Origin: Ignavibacteriales bacterium
GTDB lineage: Bacteria > Bacteroidota > Ignavibacteria > Ignavibacteriales > Ignavibacteriaceae
NCBI GenBank assembly: GCA_020061995.1
Contig: JAGUXE010000101.1
Coordinates: 1-15,383, forward strand
DNA length: 15,383 nt
Reading direction: 5' to 3'
Below, in pieces: positions 7,497-14,476 of this stretch (positions are counted from its first letter, which is position 1; each line of letters opens with the position of its first letter). The position numbers and the translations under genes are program-made. The notes beneath the pieces were generated by a model that saw only the letters and a list, made by a program, of their open reading frames with translations, did not search any database and was not told the DNA's origin.

Positions 7497-8387
7497 TTAA
7501 TCAATAAATCTTTTATCGATGCCGTTATAAGCATCAATTCTTCTGTCTCGTAAGAATGGCCAATTCCTTCTTATATCTTCAAGATGCTCAAGATTAACTT
7601 CGGCGATTAATATTTCTTCTTTATCTGTTGATGCTTCTGCAATTACTACACCTTGAGGGTCGCAAATAAAAGAAGAACCCCAAAATTCGAGTCCGGCTTG
7701 AGTTTCAACTGTCTTTTCAAATCCGACTCTATTTACCGATGCAACATAAACACCATTTGCAATAGCGTGGCTTCTTTGAATTGTTATCCATGAATCGCGT
7801 TGCGCTTTGCCGTATTGTTCTTTCTCATAAGGATGCCAACCGATTGCAGTCGGATAAAATAAAACCGTTGCCCCTTGTAATGCTGTTAATCTTGCTCCTT
7901 CAGGATACCATTGATCCCAGCAAATTAAAGTCCCTACTTTCCCGAACTTTGTATTGAATGCTTGAAAGCCTAAATCACCGGGAGCGAAATAAAATTTTTC
8001 ATAAAAAGCGGGATCATCGGGGATGTGCATTTTTCGATATAATCCAATCTGTTCACCCGTCGCATCAATTATTAATGCGCTGTTATGATAAACACCGGGT
8101 GCGCGCTTCTCGAAAATCGGTACTATTATTGCAACATTATTTTCTTTTGCCGCTTGTTTAAATGCTATAGATGAAGGTCCGGGAATTGTCTCCGCCAATT
8201 CAAAAAGATTAACATCTTCTTTTTGACAAAAGTATGGAGTGCGGTAAAGTTCAGGAAGACAAATTACTTCAGCCCCTTGTTTAGTTGCTTTAGCAACCCA
8301 TTCAACGGTTTTTTTTGTGTTGAAGTCGTAATCGTTTGTGTAAGCTAATTGTAATAGTCCGACTTTGAAATTATTATGTTTACTCAA
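7497..8387 (-). CDS. aguB: N-carbamoylputrescine amidase
   Basis: A 296-residue nitrilase-superfamily amidohydrolase that should hydrolyse N-carbamoylputrescine to putrescine, CO2 and ammonia, the step after aguA. The catalytic triad is visible: Glu46 in LPELYRTPYF, Lys119 in YRKMHIPDDPAFYEKFYF, and Cys156 in LICWDQWYPEGAR. The WHP block (184-186) and the C-terminal DRRIDAYNGI block also fit this subfamily rather than generic nitrilases. The first codon is TTG, not ATG. No in-frame ATG lies close enough to replace it without losing the first beta strand (KVGLLQLAY), and a GAG sits about 9 bases upstream. It is the first gene of the aguB-aguA pair. The 87-base gap to the gene upstream could hold its promoter, but I could not read one. 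Confidence 0.95.
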   Translation of the reverse strand: MSKHNNFKVGLLQLAYTNDYDFNTKKTVEWVAKATKQGAEVICLPELYRTPYFCQKEDVNLFELAETIPGPSSIAFKQAAKENNVAIIVPIFEKRAPGVYHNSALIIDATGEQIGLYRKMHIPDDPAFYEKFYFAPGDLGFQAFNTKFGKVGTLICWDQWYPEGARLTALQGATVLFYPTAIGWHPYEKEQYGKAQRDSWITIQRSHAIANGVYVASVNRVGFEKTVETQAGLEFWGSSFICDPQGVVIAEASTDKEEILIAEVNLEHLEDIRRNWPFLRDRRIDAYNGIDKRFID

Positions 8388-8474
8388 GTTTGTTTCTCGA
8401 TTAATTATTCATAAGTTATTTGTAAAGCTAAATATTGATGCCACTATTTTCAAGAAAACGAAATAATTAAATAT

Positions 8475-9377
8475 TTACTTTTTAGTTTCCGTTATTACTT
8501 TGCCGGATTCATCAAACTCTTTTGAGGATATTAATTCTCCATTTTCATAAATATCGATGTACCAAAGTTTCCCGGAATCACGATAAATTTTGGTCTCTCC
8601 GCTCAGTTTATTACTCTTATAATTTTGTTCAGTCCACAAAGCACCATTTTCGTAAAATGATTTTGAGATACCATCTTTGCGACTTTGTTTATAGTTGATT
8701 TCAGATTTTAATTTCCCGTCTTCATAATAATTTAAGTGAGTTCCTTCAGGTTTACCGAATTCATAAAATTTAAGTGATTTGAGTTTACCGGATTGATAAT
8801 ATTCTTTTGCAGTATCGGTTAAGTGTCCGGTGTTATAAAAGAATTCACCTTTTAGAGAACCATCCTCATAAAACCAGGTAGTTTTACCGTTTTGAAGATC
8901 ATTTTTATATTCTGCTGTTACTGAAATTTTCCCGTTTGTGAAATATTCAACTGCTTCTTTTTCTTTTCTTCCTTCAACAAAAAAATAAAGAGATTTCAAT
9001 TCACCCGATAGATAAAATGTTTTGAGAGTAGAATCAAGACTACCATTTTTATAAAGAGCTTTTTCCTTTATGGTACCATCTTCATAGTAGCTTCTGTATT
9101 CGCCATTAAACATACCATTTCTGAAAGTATAAAATTCGATAAGAATTCCTTCATCGCTATATCGAAAAAATCCATCTTCCTGAATTCCGTTTTTGTAGAA
9201 AGATTTTTCAGATAAAACACCTTTCGTCGAGTATTTATAAGTGAAGCCGTCAAGCTTGTCGTTCTTAAAATTACTAACCTCACTCACAATTCCGTTAGGA
9301 TGAAACTTTTTTACTTCACCCTCTTGAGGGAAAAGATTTGCAATAAACAATATTGTTACCAAAAATAATTTAACCAT
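8475..9377 (-). CDS. Secreted MORN_2 (YwqK-like) repeat protein, shorter paralogue
   Basis: About 300 residues, with a signal peptide (MVKLFLVTILFIANLFPQ) and then 11 repeats of 24 residues, each of the form (Y/F)Y-x-x-G-x-L-x-x-E-x-x-(Y/F)-x-x-G-x-x-x-G. These are MORN_2 repeats, and such proteins are often auto-named 'YwqK family antitoxin', although nothing here shows toxin neutralisation. It has no other domain. The chosen start at 9377 has GAGG about 7 bases upstream and leaves a clean signal peptide. An in-frame ATG at 9389 adds four residues and overlaps the upstream stop as TAATG. It follows its longer paralogue directly, so the two are probably translated from one message. Both end in the same cap (GELISSKEFDESGK here, GVLINSKEYNELGN there), pointing to duplication. 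Function is unknown. Confidence 0.88.
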   Translation of the reverse strand: MVKLFLVTILFIANLFPQEGEVKKFHPNGIVSEVSNFKNDKLDGFTYKYSTKGVLSEKSFYKNGIQEDGFFRYSDEGILIEFYTFRNGMFNGEYRSYYEDGTIKEKALYKNGSLDSTLKTFYLSGELKSLYFFVEGRKEKEAVEYFTNGKISVTAEYKNDLQNGKTTWFYEDGSLKGEFFYNTGHLTDTAKEYYQSGKLKSLKFYEFGKPEGTHLNYYEDGKLKSEINYKQSRKDGISKSFYENGALWTEQNYKSNKLSGETKIYRDSGKLWYIDIYENGELISSKEFDESGKVITETKK

Positions 9378-9388
9378 ATAAAACCTCA

Positions 9389-10726
9389 TTAATAACCGAT
9401 TGTAGAAATTAGATTTCCTAATTCATTATACTCTTTTGAGTTAATCAGAACCCCATCACGATAGAATGATTCTTTTTTGAGTGTTCCGTCCTTAAAAAAA
9501 TCACGTGACCAACCTTCAAGTTTGCCCCAGAAATAAATTTCAGTTTTTGAGACAGCACCATTGTCGTAATACCATTTCTTTGTTCCGGAGATAATACCGC
9601 CACTGTAGGTCTCTTCAAATTCCATAACCCCATTAGGATGATATTTTAAGTAAGGTCCATCAAGCTTATCATTTTCATAATTTTTTGAAACAGCAAGATT
9701 CCCGTTTTTATAATAAACAAGTGTTATTCCATTTAGTTCGTTATTTGAGTACATTGATTCGGACTCAAGTTCACCCGTATCAAAATAATTTTTAGTCAAT
9801 CCTTTTTGAACTCCGTTTACATAATCGATTTCAGATTTCATTATTCCGTTTTCAAAATAGAAAAAAGATTTTCCTTGAAGTGTATCGTTTACGTAATTCC
9901 ATTCCTCCTTAAGATAACCGCTCTCATAATAAGTTTTGAGAAAGCCTTGTTTAATACCATTACGTTTAAAATATTCTTCTTTCATTGCGCCGTTATCGTA
10001 ATAGAATTTTTCAAATTTTTCGAGTGCCTCGAGTTTACCTAGATAGTCATAACGGATTCTGTCGATAAGTTCGCCGTTTTTGTAAGTATCTTTAACGCGG
10101 ACAAGTCCCCCTGCATCGCAAACGAAAACTTCACCTTCAATTTTATCGTTTACAAAAGTTGCTTCCAAAGCTATAACGCCATTAACATCATGAAATACTT
10201 TTGTTTTTCCTTGTCGAATTCCATCAACAAAATTTCTTTCAACTTCAACTTTACCGGATGTATAAAATGTCTTTGAAATACCTTGCAGCATACCATCTAC
10301 ATAGTTCCAATCTCCTTGGAGTTCTCCGGTTTTATAAAAAGTTTTTGTAATTCCCTCAAGTTTATTATTAATGAAATATTGCTCAGACCAAAGTTCACCG
10401 GTTTCATAATACCATTTCGAAATTCCTTCGCGCGAACCGCTTCTATAATTCCATTCTACGCTTAAAAGTCCATCTTGAAAAAACCACTTCGAAATTCCTT
10501 CTTCTTTTCCATCAACAAAATTCCACTCTTTCCAGACTCTTCCATTTGGATAATACTCGGTGTAAAGCCCTTCAAGTTTCCCATTGATGTAAGTTCCTTT
10601 AGTCTTTACGGCGCCATGCGGATAGTAGGTCATTTGTACAGATGATGACTGATCTTCCTGCGGTAAAACGTCTGTAATAATCGCCACAGCAAAAATTGTT
10701 AAGAGTAAAAAAGAGATTTTGTTCAT
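9389..10726 (-). CDS. Secreted MORN_2 (YwqK-like) repeat protein, longer paralogue
   Basis: A 445-residue protein with a signal peptide (MNKISFLLLTIFAVAIITDVLPQ) followed by about 16 MORN_2 repeats, mostly 24 residues long. A clear unit is YYPNGRVWKEWNFVDGKEEG. The eighth repeat is irregular (near CDAGGLVRVKDTYKNGELI, about residues 200-238) and divides the array into two blocks. The protein lacks cysteine-anchored lipoprotein signals and any enzyme domain. The repeats predict a long, flat beta-sheet ribbon, perhaps a binding scaffold at the cell envelope; this is inference. It is the first gene of a two-gene unit with the 300-residue paralogue, and is divergent from the oxidoreductase operon with about 137 bases between starts. 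No strong ribosome site is seen; AAGG lies about 12 bases before the ATG. Confidence 0.88.
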   Translation of the reverse strand: MNKISFLLLTIFAVAIITDVLPQEDQSSSVQMTYYPHGAVKTKGTYINGKLEGLYTEYYPNGRVWKEWNFVDGKEEGISKWFFQDGLLSVEWNYRSGSREGISKWYYETGELWSEQYFINNKLEGITKTFYKTGELQGDWNYVDGMLQGISKTFYTSGKVEVERNFVDGIRQGKTKVFHDVNGVIALEATFVNDKIEGEVFVCDAGGLVRVKDTYKNGELIDRIRYDYLGKLEALEKFEKFYYDNGAMKEEYFKRNGIKQGFLKTYYESGYLKEEWNYVNDTLQGKSFFYFENGIMKSEIDYVNGVQKGLTKNYFDTGELESESMYSNNELNGITLVYYKNGNLAVSKNYENDKLDGPYLKYHPNGVMEFEETYSGGIISGTKKWYYDNGAVSKTEIYFWGKLEGWSRDFFKDGTLKKESFYRDGVLINSKEYNELGNLISTIGY

Positions 10727-10863
10727 TAAATAAATATACCTTGGTAAAAAATCAAAATTGTTGACTGTAAATATTTCAAAAAATGCTTCAAGAAAAAAGG
10801 AAAAGAAAGTTACATCTCGATTTTAAAATAAGTAATTTTGAGTATAAACTTAGGGGATTTTTT

Positions 10864-12018
10864 ATGATAGAAAAAAAAATTAAACTCCGCAACGGCAATC
10901 AAATGATTGCGGAGGGTGCCATTCAAGCCGGTTGTAAGTTTTTTGCCGGTTACCCGATAACTCCTGCTTCGGGAATATATAAAGGAATGATAGATTTATT
11001 GCCCGGCGTTGATGGAGTAGCAATAAGTTCACCCGATGAAATTTCCGCACTTGCTTATTGCGTTGGTGCTTCTATGCGTGGGGTGAAATCAATGACCGCA
11101 ACATCAGGACCGGGATGGGCATTAATGATTGAAACATTTCAATATGCGCTAATTACCGAAACACCGCTGGTTATTTCGATAGTACAAAGATTAGGTCCAT
11201 GTACAGGTGGCGCTACTCAAGGGGCACAAGGAGATATTTTATTAACTGCTTATTCAACAAGCGGCGGTTATACTTTCCCGATACTTTATCCAACAACTCC
11301 ACGTGAATGTTTTGAATTAACCGTTAAAGCTTTTTCATGGGCTGAAAAATATCGTACGCCGGTAATTCTTTTAAGTGATAAAGAAATTGGTATGACTACC
11401 GAAAGTGTAAATTTTGAAGGACTTGATCAGTTAAAATCTGAAGATAGAATATTTATTAACGAAAATGATTCGGACTTCAAAAATTGGAAAATGTACGGTT
11501 TCAATACTCCTGATGAAATTTCAAAATTTGCTGAAGTTGGGGGAGATATAAAAGTTACCGCAACCGGTTCTGCTCATAATATGTCGGGGGAATTAAAGAA
11601 AAATGATTCCGAAACTCTTGCCGTACTTCGCCACATTGAAGAAAAAATTCAACTTCATAAAGATGAAATGATTCTCGTTGAAGAAGATTTTGAGGCTGAT
11701 TCTGATACATTGATTATTAGTTTCGGAATTTCCGCAAGAACAGCGCGTCAAGCAGTTAAAGATGCACGTTCCGAAGGAGTGAAAGTTTCTCATTTGATAA
11801 TCTATAGTTTATTCCCCGTTCCTGAAAAAACAATTCAAAGTGCCGCATCAGGAAAAACAAAAATTATAATTCCAGAAGAGAATATGAACGGACAATATAG
11901 AAGTGTTATTCAGCATTTGTTTAAAGATCAAGAAGTAATCGGAATAAATAAAATAGGAACAATGATAACTCCATCTGAAATTATTAACGCTATTAAAGGG
12001 GAGGTTTATCATGCTTAA
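10864..12018 (+). CDS. 2-oxoacid:ferredoxin oxidoreductase, alpha subunit (KorA type)
   Basis: A 384-residue cytosolic subunit of the ferredoxin-linked enzymes that oxidatively decarboxylate a 2-oxoacid to an acyl-CoA, or run the reverse reaction. Conserved blocks are GNQMIAEGAIQAGCKFFAG (11-29), YPITPAS (30-36), ATSGPGWALM (79-88), QRLGPCTGGAT (108-118) and YRTPVILLSD further on. KorA proteins usually have Ser where this one has Cys113 (R-x-GPSTG-x-x-T). The size matches a KorA without the N-terminal gamma domain that many relatives carry; that domain appears on the partner protein instead. The start at 10864 has a strong AGGGGA about 6 bases upstream. An in-frame ATG at 10783 lacks a ribosome site and adds 27 basic, non-homologous residues. 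It overlaps the next gene by 8 bases. Substrate (2-oxoglutarate, branched-chain or other 2-oxoacid) cannot be decided. Confidence 0.9.
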   Translation: MIEKKIKLRNGNQMIAEGAIQAGCKFFAGYPITPASGIYKGMIDLLPGVDGVAISSPDEISALAYCVGASMRGVKSMTATSGPGWALMIETFQYALITETPLVISIVQRLGPCTGGATQGAQGDILLTAYSTSGGYTFPILYPTTPRECFELTVKAFSWAEKYRTPVILLSDKEIGMTTESVNFEGLDQLKSEDRIFINENDSDFKNWKMYGFNTPDEISKFAEVGGDIKVTATGSAHNMSGELKKNDSETLAVLRHIEEKIQLHKDEMILVEEDFEADSDTLIISFGISARTARQAVKDARSEGVKVSHLIIYSLFPVPEKTIQSAASGKTKIIIPEENMNGQYRSVIQHLFKDQEVIGINKIGTMITPSEIINAIKGEVYHA

Positions 12019-13339
12019 GAATAACGGTCTCGAATGCACATATATGACTCAAGGTGCCGTAATGCCTTATTGTAAAGGATGCGGACACACAATCGTAACA
12101 AAGAAACTTAACGAAGCTCTTGAAAAATTAAATTATCCCCCTTCTGATGTTGTTCTGGTGACTGATATCGGTTGTATTGGACTTATTGATGCATTGTTCG
12201 ATAAAGTTCATACAGTTCACACCACACACGGAAGATCAACTGCTTTTGCAACGGGAATTGCGGTTGCCGATAAAACTATCGGTAAGAAAAAATTAAAAAC
12301 CATTGTAATGATTGGTGACGGCGGTTCGATGATTGGACTGCTTCACATTGTTAACGCAGCATTATTAAATACTGATGTTACTGTTCTAATTGCAAATAAT
12401 TTCCTTTTTGGAATGACAGGTGGACAGCAATCTTCTTTTTCACCAATCGATTTTATTACTCAAACCACTCCTCAAGGAAATATAGTTCCGCCACTCGATA
12501 TTTGCAGTGTGGCAATATCGGCAAAAGCTGAATTTGTAGCCCGAAAGATTGCATCAGATAAAGACCTGGTTGATGTATTTGCAGCAGCAATTAGTCATGA
12601 TGGTTTTTCAATAGTAGAAGTACTTGAGCTTTGTACTGAACATGCTACTACAAAAAATGAACTTAAAGGGAGTGAACTGGTAAACATTGCTGATGAACAT
12701 GGTCACGCTCTCGGTATTATCAAATCTGATGACTCAAGAATAGAGTTCGGTAAAAATTATGTCGGGAAGTATCATTCCGAGCAGAAATCGATTAAACCAA
12801 AAGAGAGCGGAATTGTAATTGAAGCTGATAACAATCTCACTAAACCAATCAGCTTTTTTATTTCAGGAAGTGCGGGGGAGAAAGTTCAATCAGCGGCAGC
12901 AATGCTTTGTGAGTCGGCAGTAAGATGCGGTTTATTTACTTCACAGAAGAATGATAATCCGGTTACACAAGGTTCAGGTTTTTCATTATCGGAAGTTATA
13001 ATTTCGCCTGAAGAAATATTATATACAGGGGCTGATTATCCATCTGTAGTTGTGATTTCATCCGAAGAAGGATTAAAAGAGGCTATTGCACAGAAGGTAT
13101 TTGAAAGGGTTACTGAAGAAAGTATTATTATAACAGATGACAGTTTAACTGTACCCGTTTGTAAGGGAGAAGTTGTAAAGATTTCTCTACGTAAATCATG
13201 CGGGGTAAACAAGGCTGCTTTAGGAGCTGTCGATTATTTTATTTCTAATAAAAAACCATTTCCTGCCGAAGTATTACATAAATTAATCGAAAAGAAATTC
13301 GGCAGTTATGAGAGCTTTTATAAGGAAAAATTTATTTAA
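12011..13339 (+). CDS. 2-oxoacid:ferredoxin oxidoreductase, beta-gamma fusion subunit
   Basis: A 442-residue protein. Residues 1 to about 225 are a KorB-type beta subunit that binds thiamine diphosphate and a [4Fe-4S] cluster. It has CKGCGH (Cys21, Cys24), DIGC (Cys55), the HGR motif at 73-75, GDGG at 102-105 with NN at 129-130 as the cofactor and Mg site, and Cys208 in LELC as a likely fourth ligand. After a linker, about residues 280-435 resemble the gamma subunit: a GSAGEKVQSAAAMLCESAVRC helix start, SEVIISPEEILYTGADYPSVVVIS, and NKAALGAVDYF near the end. Gamma is normally separate or fused to alpha, so beta-gamma order is unusual. The glycine-rich gamma motif is altered (GSAGEKV where relatives have GxGGQGV). 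The ATG has a strong AGGGGAGG about 7 bases upstream and overlaps the alpha stop by 8 bases, so translation is coupled. No ferredoxin subunit is encoded alongside. Confidence 0.87.
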   Translation: MLKNNGLECTYMTQGAVMPYCKGCGHTIVTKKLNEALEKLNYPPSDVVLVTDIGCIGLIDALFDKVHTVHTTHGRSTAFATGIAVADKTIGKKKLKTIVMIGDGGSMIGLLHIVNAALLNTDVTVLIANNFLFGMTGGQQSSFSPIDFITQTTPQGNIVPPLDICSVAISAKAEFVARKIASDKDLVDVFAAAISHDGFSIVEVLELCTEHATTKNELKGSELVNIADEHGHALGIIKSDDSRIEFGKNYVGKYHSEQKSIKPKESGIVIEADNNLTKPISFFISGSAGEKVQSAAAMLCESAVRCGLFTSQKNDNPVTQGSGFSLSEVIISPEEILYTGADYPSVVVISSEEGLKEAIAQKVFERVTEESIIITDDSLTVPVCKGEVVKISLRKSCGVNKAALGAVDYFISNKKPFPAEVLHKLIEKKFGSYESFYKEKFI

Positions 13340-13349
13340 TTATTAAGAG

Positions 13350-13402
13350 TAAATACTTCAATAGAGTTCCCCGCCATTCACGCTCTTTGAAGTATTTATT
13401 TT
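13350..13402 (+). terminator. Rho-independent terminator after the oxidoreductase operon
   Basis: TAAATACTTCAA at 13350-13361 pairs perfectly with TTGAAGTATTTA at 13387-13398. AGAG/CTCT can extend the stem past a one-base bulge, leaving a loop of about 16 bases, and TTTT follows. It begins 11 bases after the stop of the beta-gamma gene. The loop is large, so strength is uncertain. Confidence 0.65.
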
Positions 13403-13512
13403 GGTGAAACTTTACATTCTAAAGAAATGGTTGTTCTCTATTGATAATGAACATTTGATGGTTTTTTTTTGTTTGGAATCAGAGAGATGATTTTTATCCA
13501 TTTCCCAACCGC

Positions 13513-13563
13513 AAGAGATTTTGGGTTATCTCTTATGTCACATAGTGATGGCAATGCCATTGC
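13513..13563. repeat. Two small intergenic hairpins
   Basis: AAGAGAT at 13513-13519 pairs with ATCTCTT at 13528-13534 across an 8-base loop. A 13-base palindrome, GCAATG-C-CATTGC, lies at 13551-13563. They sit in the 280-base gap between the oxidoreductase terminator and vapB, in which I see no gene. A run of seven C lies near 13600. They may be remnants of REP-like elements; no function is claimed. Confidence 0.5.
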
Positions 13564-13618
13564 GAAGAAGATGGGAGTGCAAAATTCTTTTTGATTTCTC
13601 CCCCCCAAAAATAGTTAG

Positions 13619-13666
13619 TTGATTAATTGAGTTGGAATGTGTATAATAACGATCATCAATACACAT
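13619..13666 (+). promoter_or_regulatory. vapBC promoter with overlapping inverted-repeat operator
   Basis: TTGATT at 13619-13624 and TATAAT at 13642-13647 are separated by exactly 17 bases, a near-consensus sigma-70-type promoter. An 8-bp perfect inverted repeat, ATGTGTAT at 13637-13644 and ATACACAT at 13659-13666, overlaps the -10 box. Its half-sites are centred 22 bp apart, about two helical turns. VapBC complexes usually repress their own promoter by binding such a site, so this is the likely operator. It lies just ahead of the vapB ribosome site (AAGGA near 13670). Confidence 0.7.
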
Positions 13667-13681
13667 CATAAGGAAAAACAA

Positions 13682-13876
13682 ATGAGAACAAATATTTCTA
13701 TTGACGATAAATTAATGAATGCCGCTATTAAAATTTCAGGTCTTTCAACAAAAAAAGATGTAGTAGAGGAATCGTTAAAGTTATTTGTACAAGTTAAAAA
13801 GCAAAGCAAGCTTAAGAAATTACGCGGTAAATTAAAATGGGAAGGGAATTTGGATGAAATGAGGACTTCCAAATGA
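13682..13876 (+). CDS. vapB: VapB-type antitoxin
   Basis: A 64-residue antitoxin. The N-terminus MRTNISIDDKLMNAAIKISG, followed by STKKDVVEESLKLFV, is the ribbon-helix-helix pattern of VapB proteins that begin MRTxIxIDD, which bind DNA and mask the VapC toxin. The basic middle (KKQSKLKKLRGKLKWEG) and short acidic tail fit the toxin-binding end. The start at 13682 has AAGGA about 8 bases upstream. An earlier in-frame ATG at 13637 lies inside the promoter and operator and would add 15 unrelated residues, so it is rejected. The stop overlaps the vapC start by 4 bases (ATGA), giving translational coupling. Confidence 0.9.
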   Translation: MRTNISIDDKLMNAAIKISGLSTKKDVVEESLKLFVQVKKQSKLKKLRGKLKWEGNLDEMRTSK

Positions 13877-14265
13877 TTCTCGTAGATTCATCAGTATTAA
13901 TTGATTACTTCAATGGAATTAATAATTGGCAAACAGATGAATTAAATGCGCTGCTCGGTAACGAATTAGTAATAACCGGAGATTATATATTAGCAGAGGT
14001 TCTGCAAGGATTCAGAAATGATAAAGATTATAAGATTGCTAAAGAAATAATGCGCTCTTTTCCCTGTTTTAATATTTGTAATGAAAAATTAGCAATAAAG
14101 AGTGCTGACAATTATAGATATCTTAGAACAAAGGGAATAACCATTAGAAAAACAGTCGATTTAATTATAGGGACATTCTGTATTGAAAACGAGATAGAAT
14201 TATTACATAACGATAAAGATTTTGAACCGATGGGGCACTACTTGAATTTGAAAATTAGAAAATAG
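13873..14265 (+). CDS. vapC: VapC-type PIN-domain toxin (ribonuclease)
   Basis: A 130-residue PIN-domain protein. VapC toxins are Mg-dependent RNases that cut tRNA or rRNA and stop translation when the antitoxin is lost. The expected acidic residues are all present: Asp5 in MILVDSSVLIDYF, Glu42 in ILAEVLQGF, Asp96 in KTVDLIIGTFC, and Asp114/Asp116 in HNDKDFEPM. Length is normal and there is no sign of damage, so the toxin should be active. Its ATG overlaps the vapB stop. The target RNA cannot be told from sequence. It is followed by a REP-like region and a converging restriction-modification gene. Confidence 0.92.
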   Translation: MILVDSSVLIDYFNGINNWQTDELNALLGNELVITGDYILAEVLQGFRNDKDYKIAKEIMRSFPCFNICNEKLAIKSADNYRYLRTKGITIRKTVDLIIGTFCIENEIELLHNDKDFEPMGHYLNLKIRK

Positions 14266-14304
14266 TTACAACAGATAACCTGCATAAGCTCATAACTCTT
14301 TCAA

Positions 14305-14452
14305 GTTGAGGAATGAGATTGAATCCAGGCCCGAAAGCTTTAGGGATGACAGCGAGGGTGGGCATGTGTCATGCTGTTCGCCAATGGCGAATTGATTCAG
14401 CATCTTTTAGCAGCCTTGAAGATCCCGACCCGCCCAAGGCGGGCGGGATGAC
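14305..14452. repeat. REP-like composite repeat, second copy
   Basis: The gap between the converging vapC and restriction-modification genes holds several repeat pieces. At 14367-14404, TGTCATGCTGTTCGCC and the following bases match the reverse complement of 2647-2684 at 33 of 38 positions. A GC-rich hairpin lies at 14428-14447 (CCCGCC facing GGCGGG), far richer in GC than the surrounding DNA. Two GGGATGACAGC words occur, at 14342-14352 and 14445-14455. Some hairpin here may stop transcription from either side, but no T tract follows the strongest stem. Confidence 0.7.
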
Positions 14453-14476
14453 AGCACAATAAACAGTCACGCTGAA

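Noticed and set aside
8475..10726. MORN_2 pair as a toxin-antitoxin system
   Set aside because: Both proteins have signal peptides and no toxin gene is adjacent; the antitoxin label comes only from family naming.
10783..10863. Upstream ATG as the start of the alpha subunit gene
   Set aside because: It adds 27 residues not seen in the family and lacks a ribosome site, while the ATG at 10864 has AGGGGA at good spacing.
10727..10863. Promoters in the divergent gap between the MORN_2 and oxidoreductase genes
   Set aside because: A TTGACT near 10760, a TATAAA at 10843 and a TAATTTTG at 10833 are present, but none has a matching partner element at proper spacing.
13637..13681. Upstream ATG as the start of vapB
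   Set aside because: It lies inside the -10 box and operator; the ATG at 13682 has AAGGA and begins the conserved MRTNISIDD motif.
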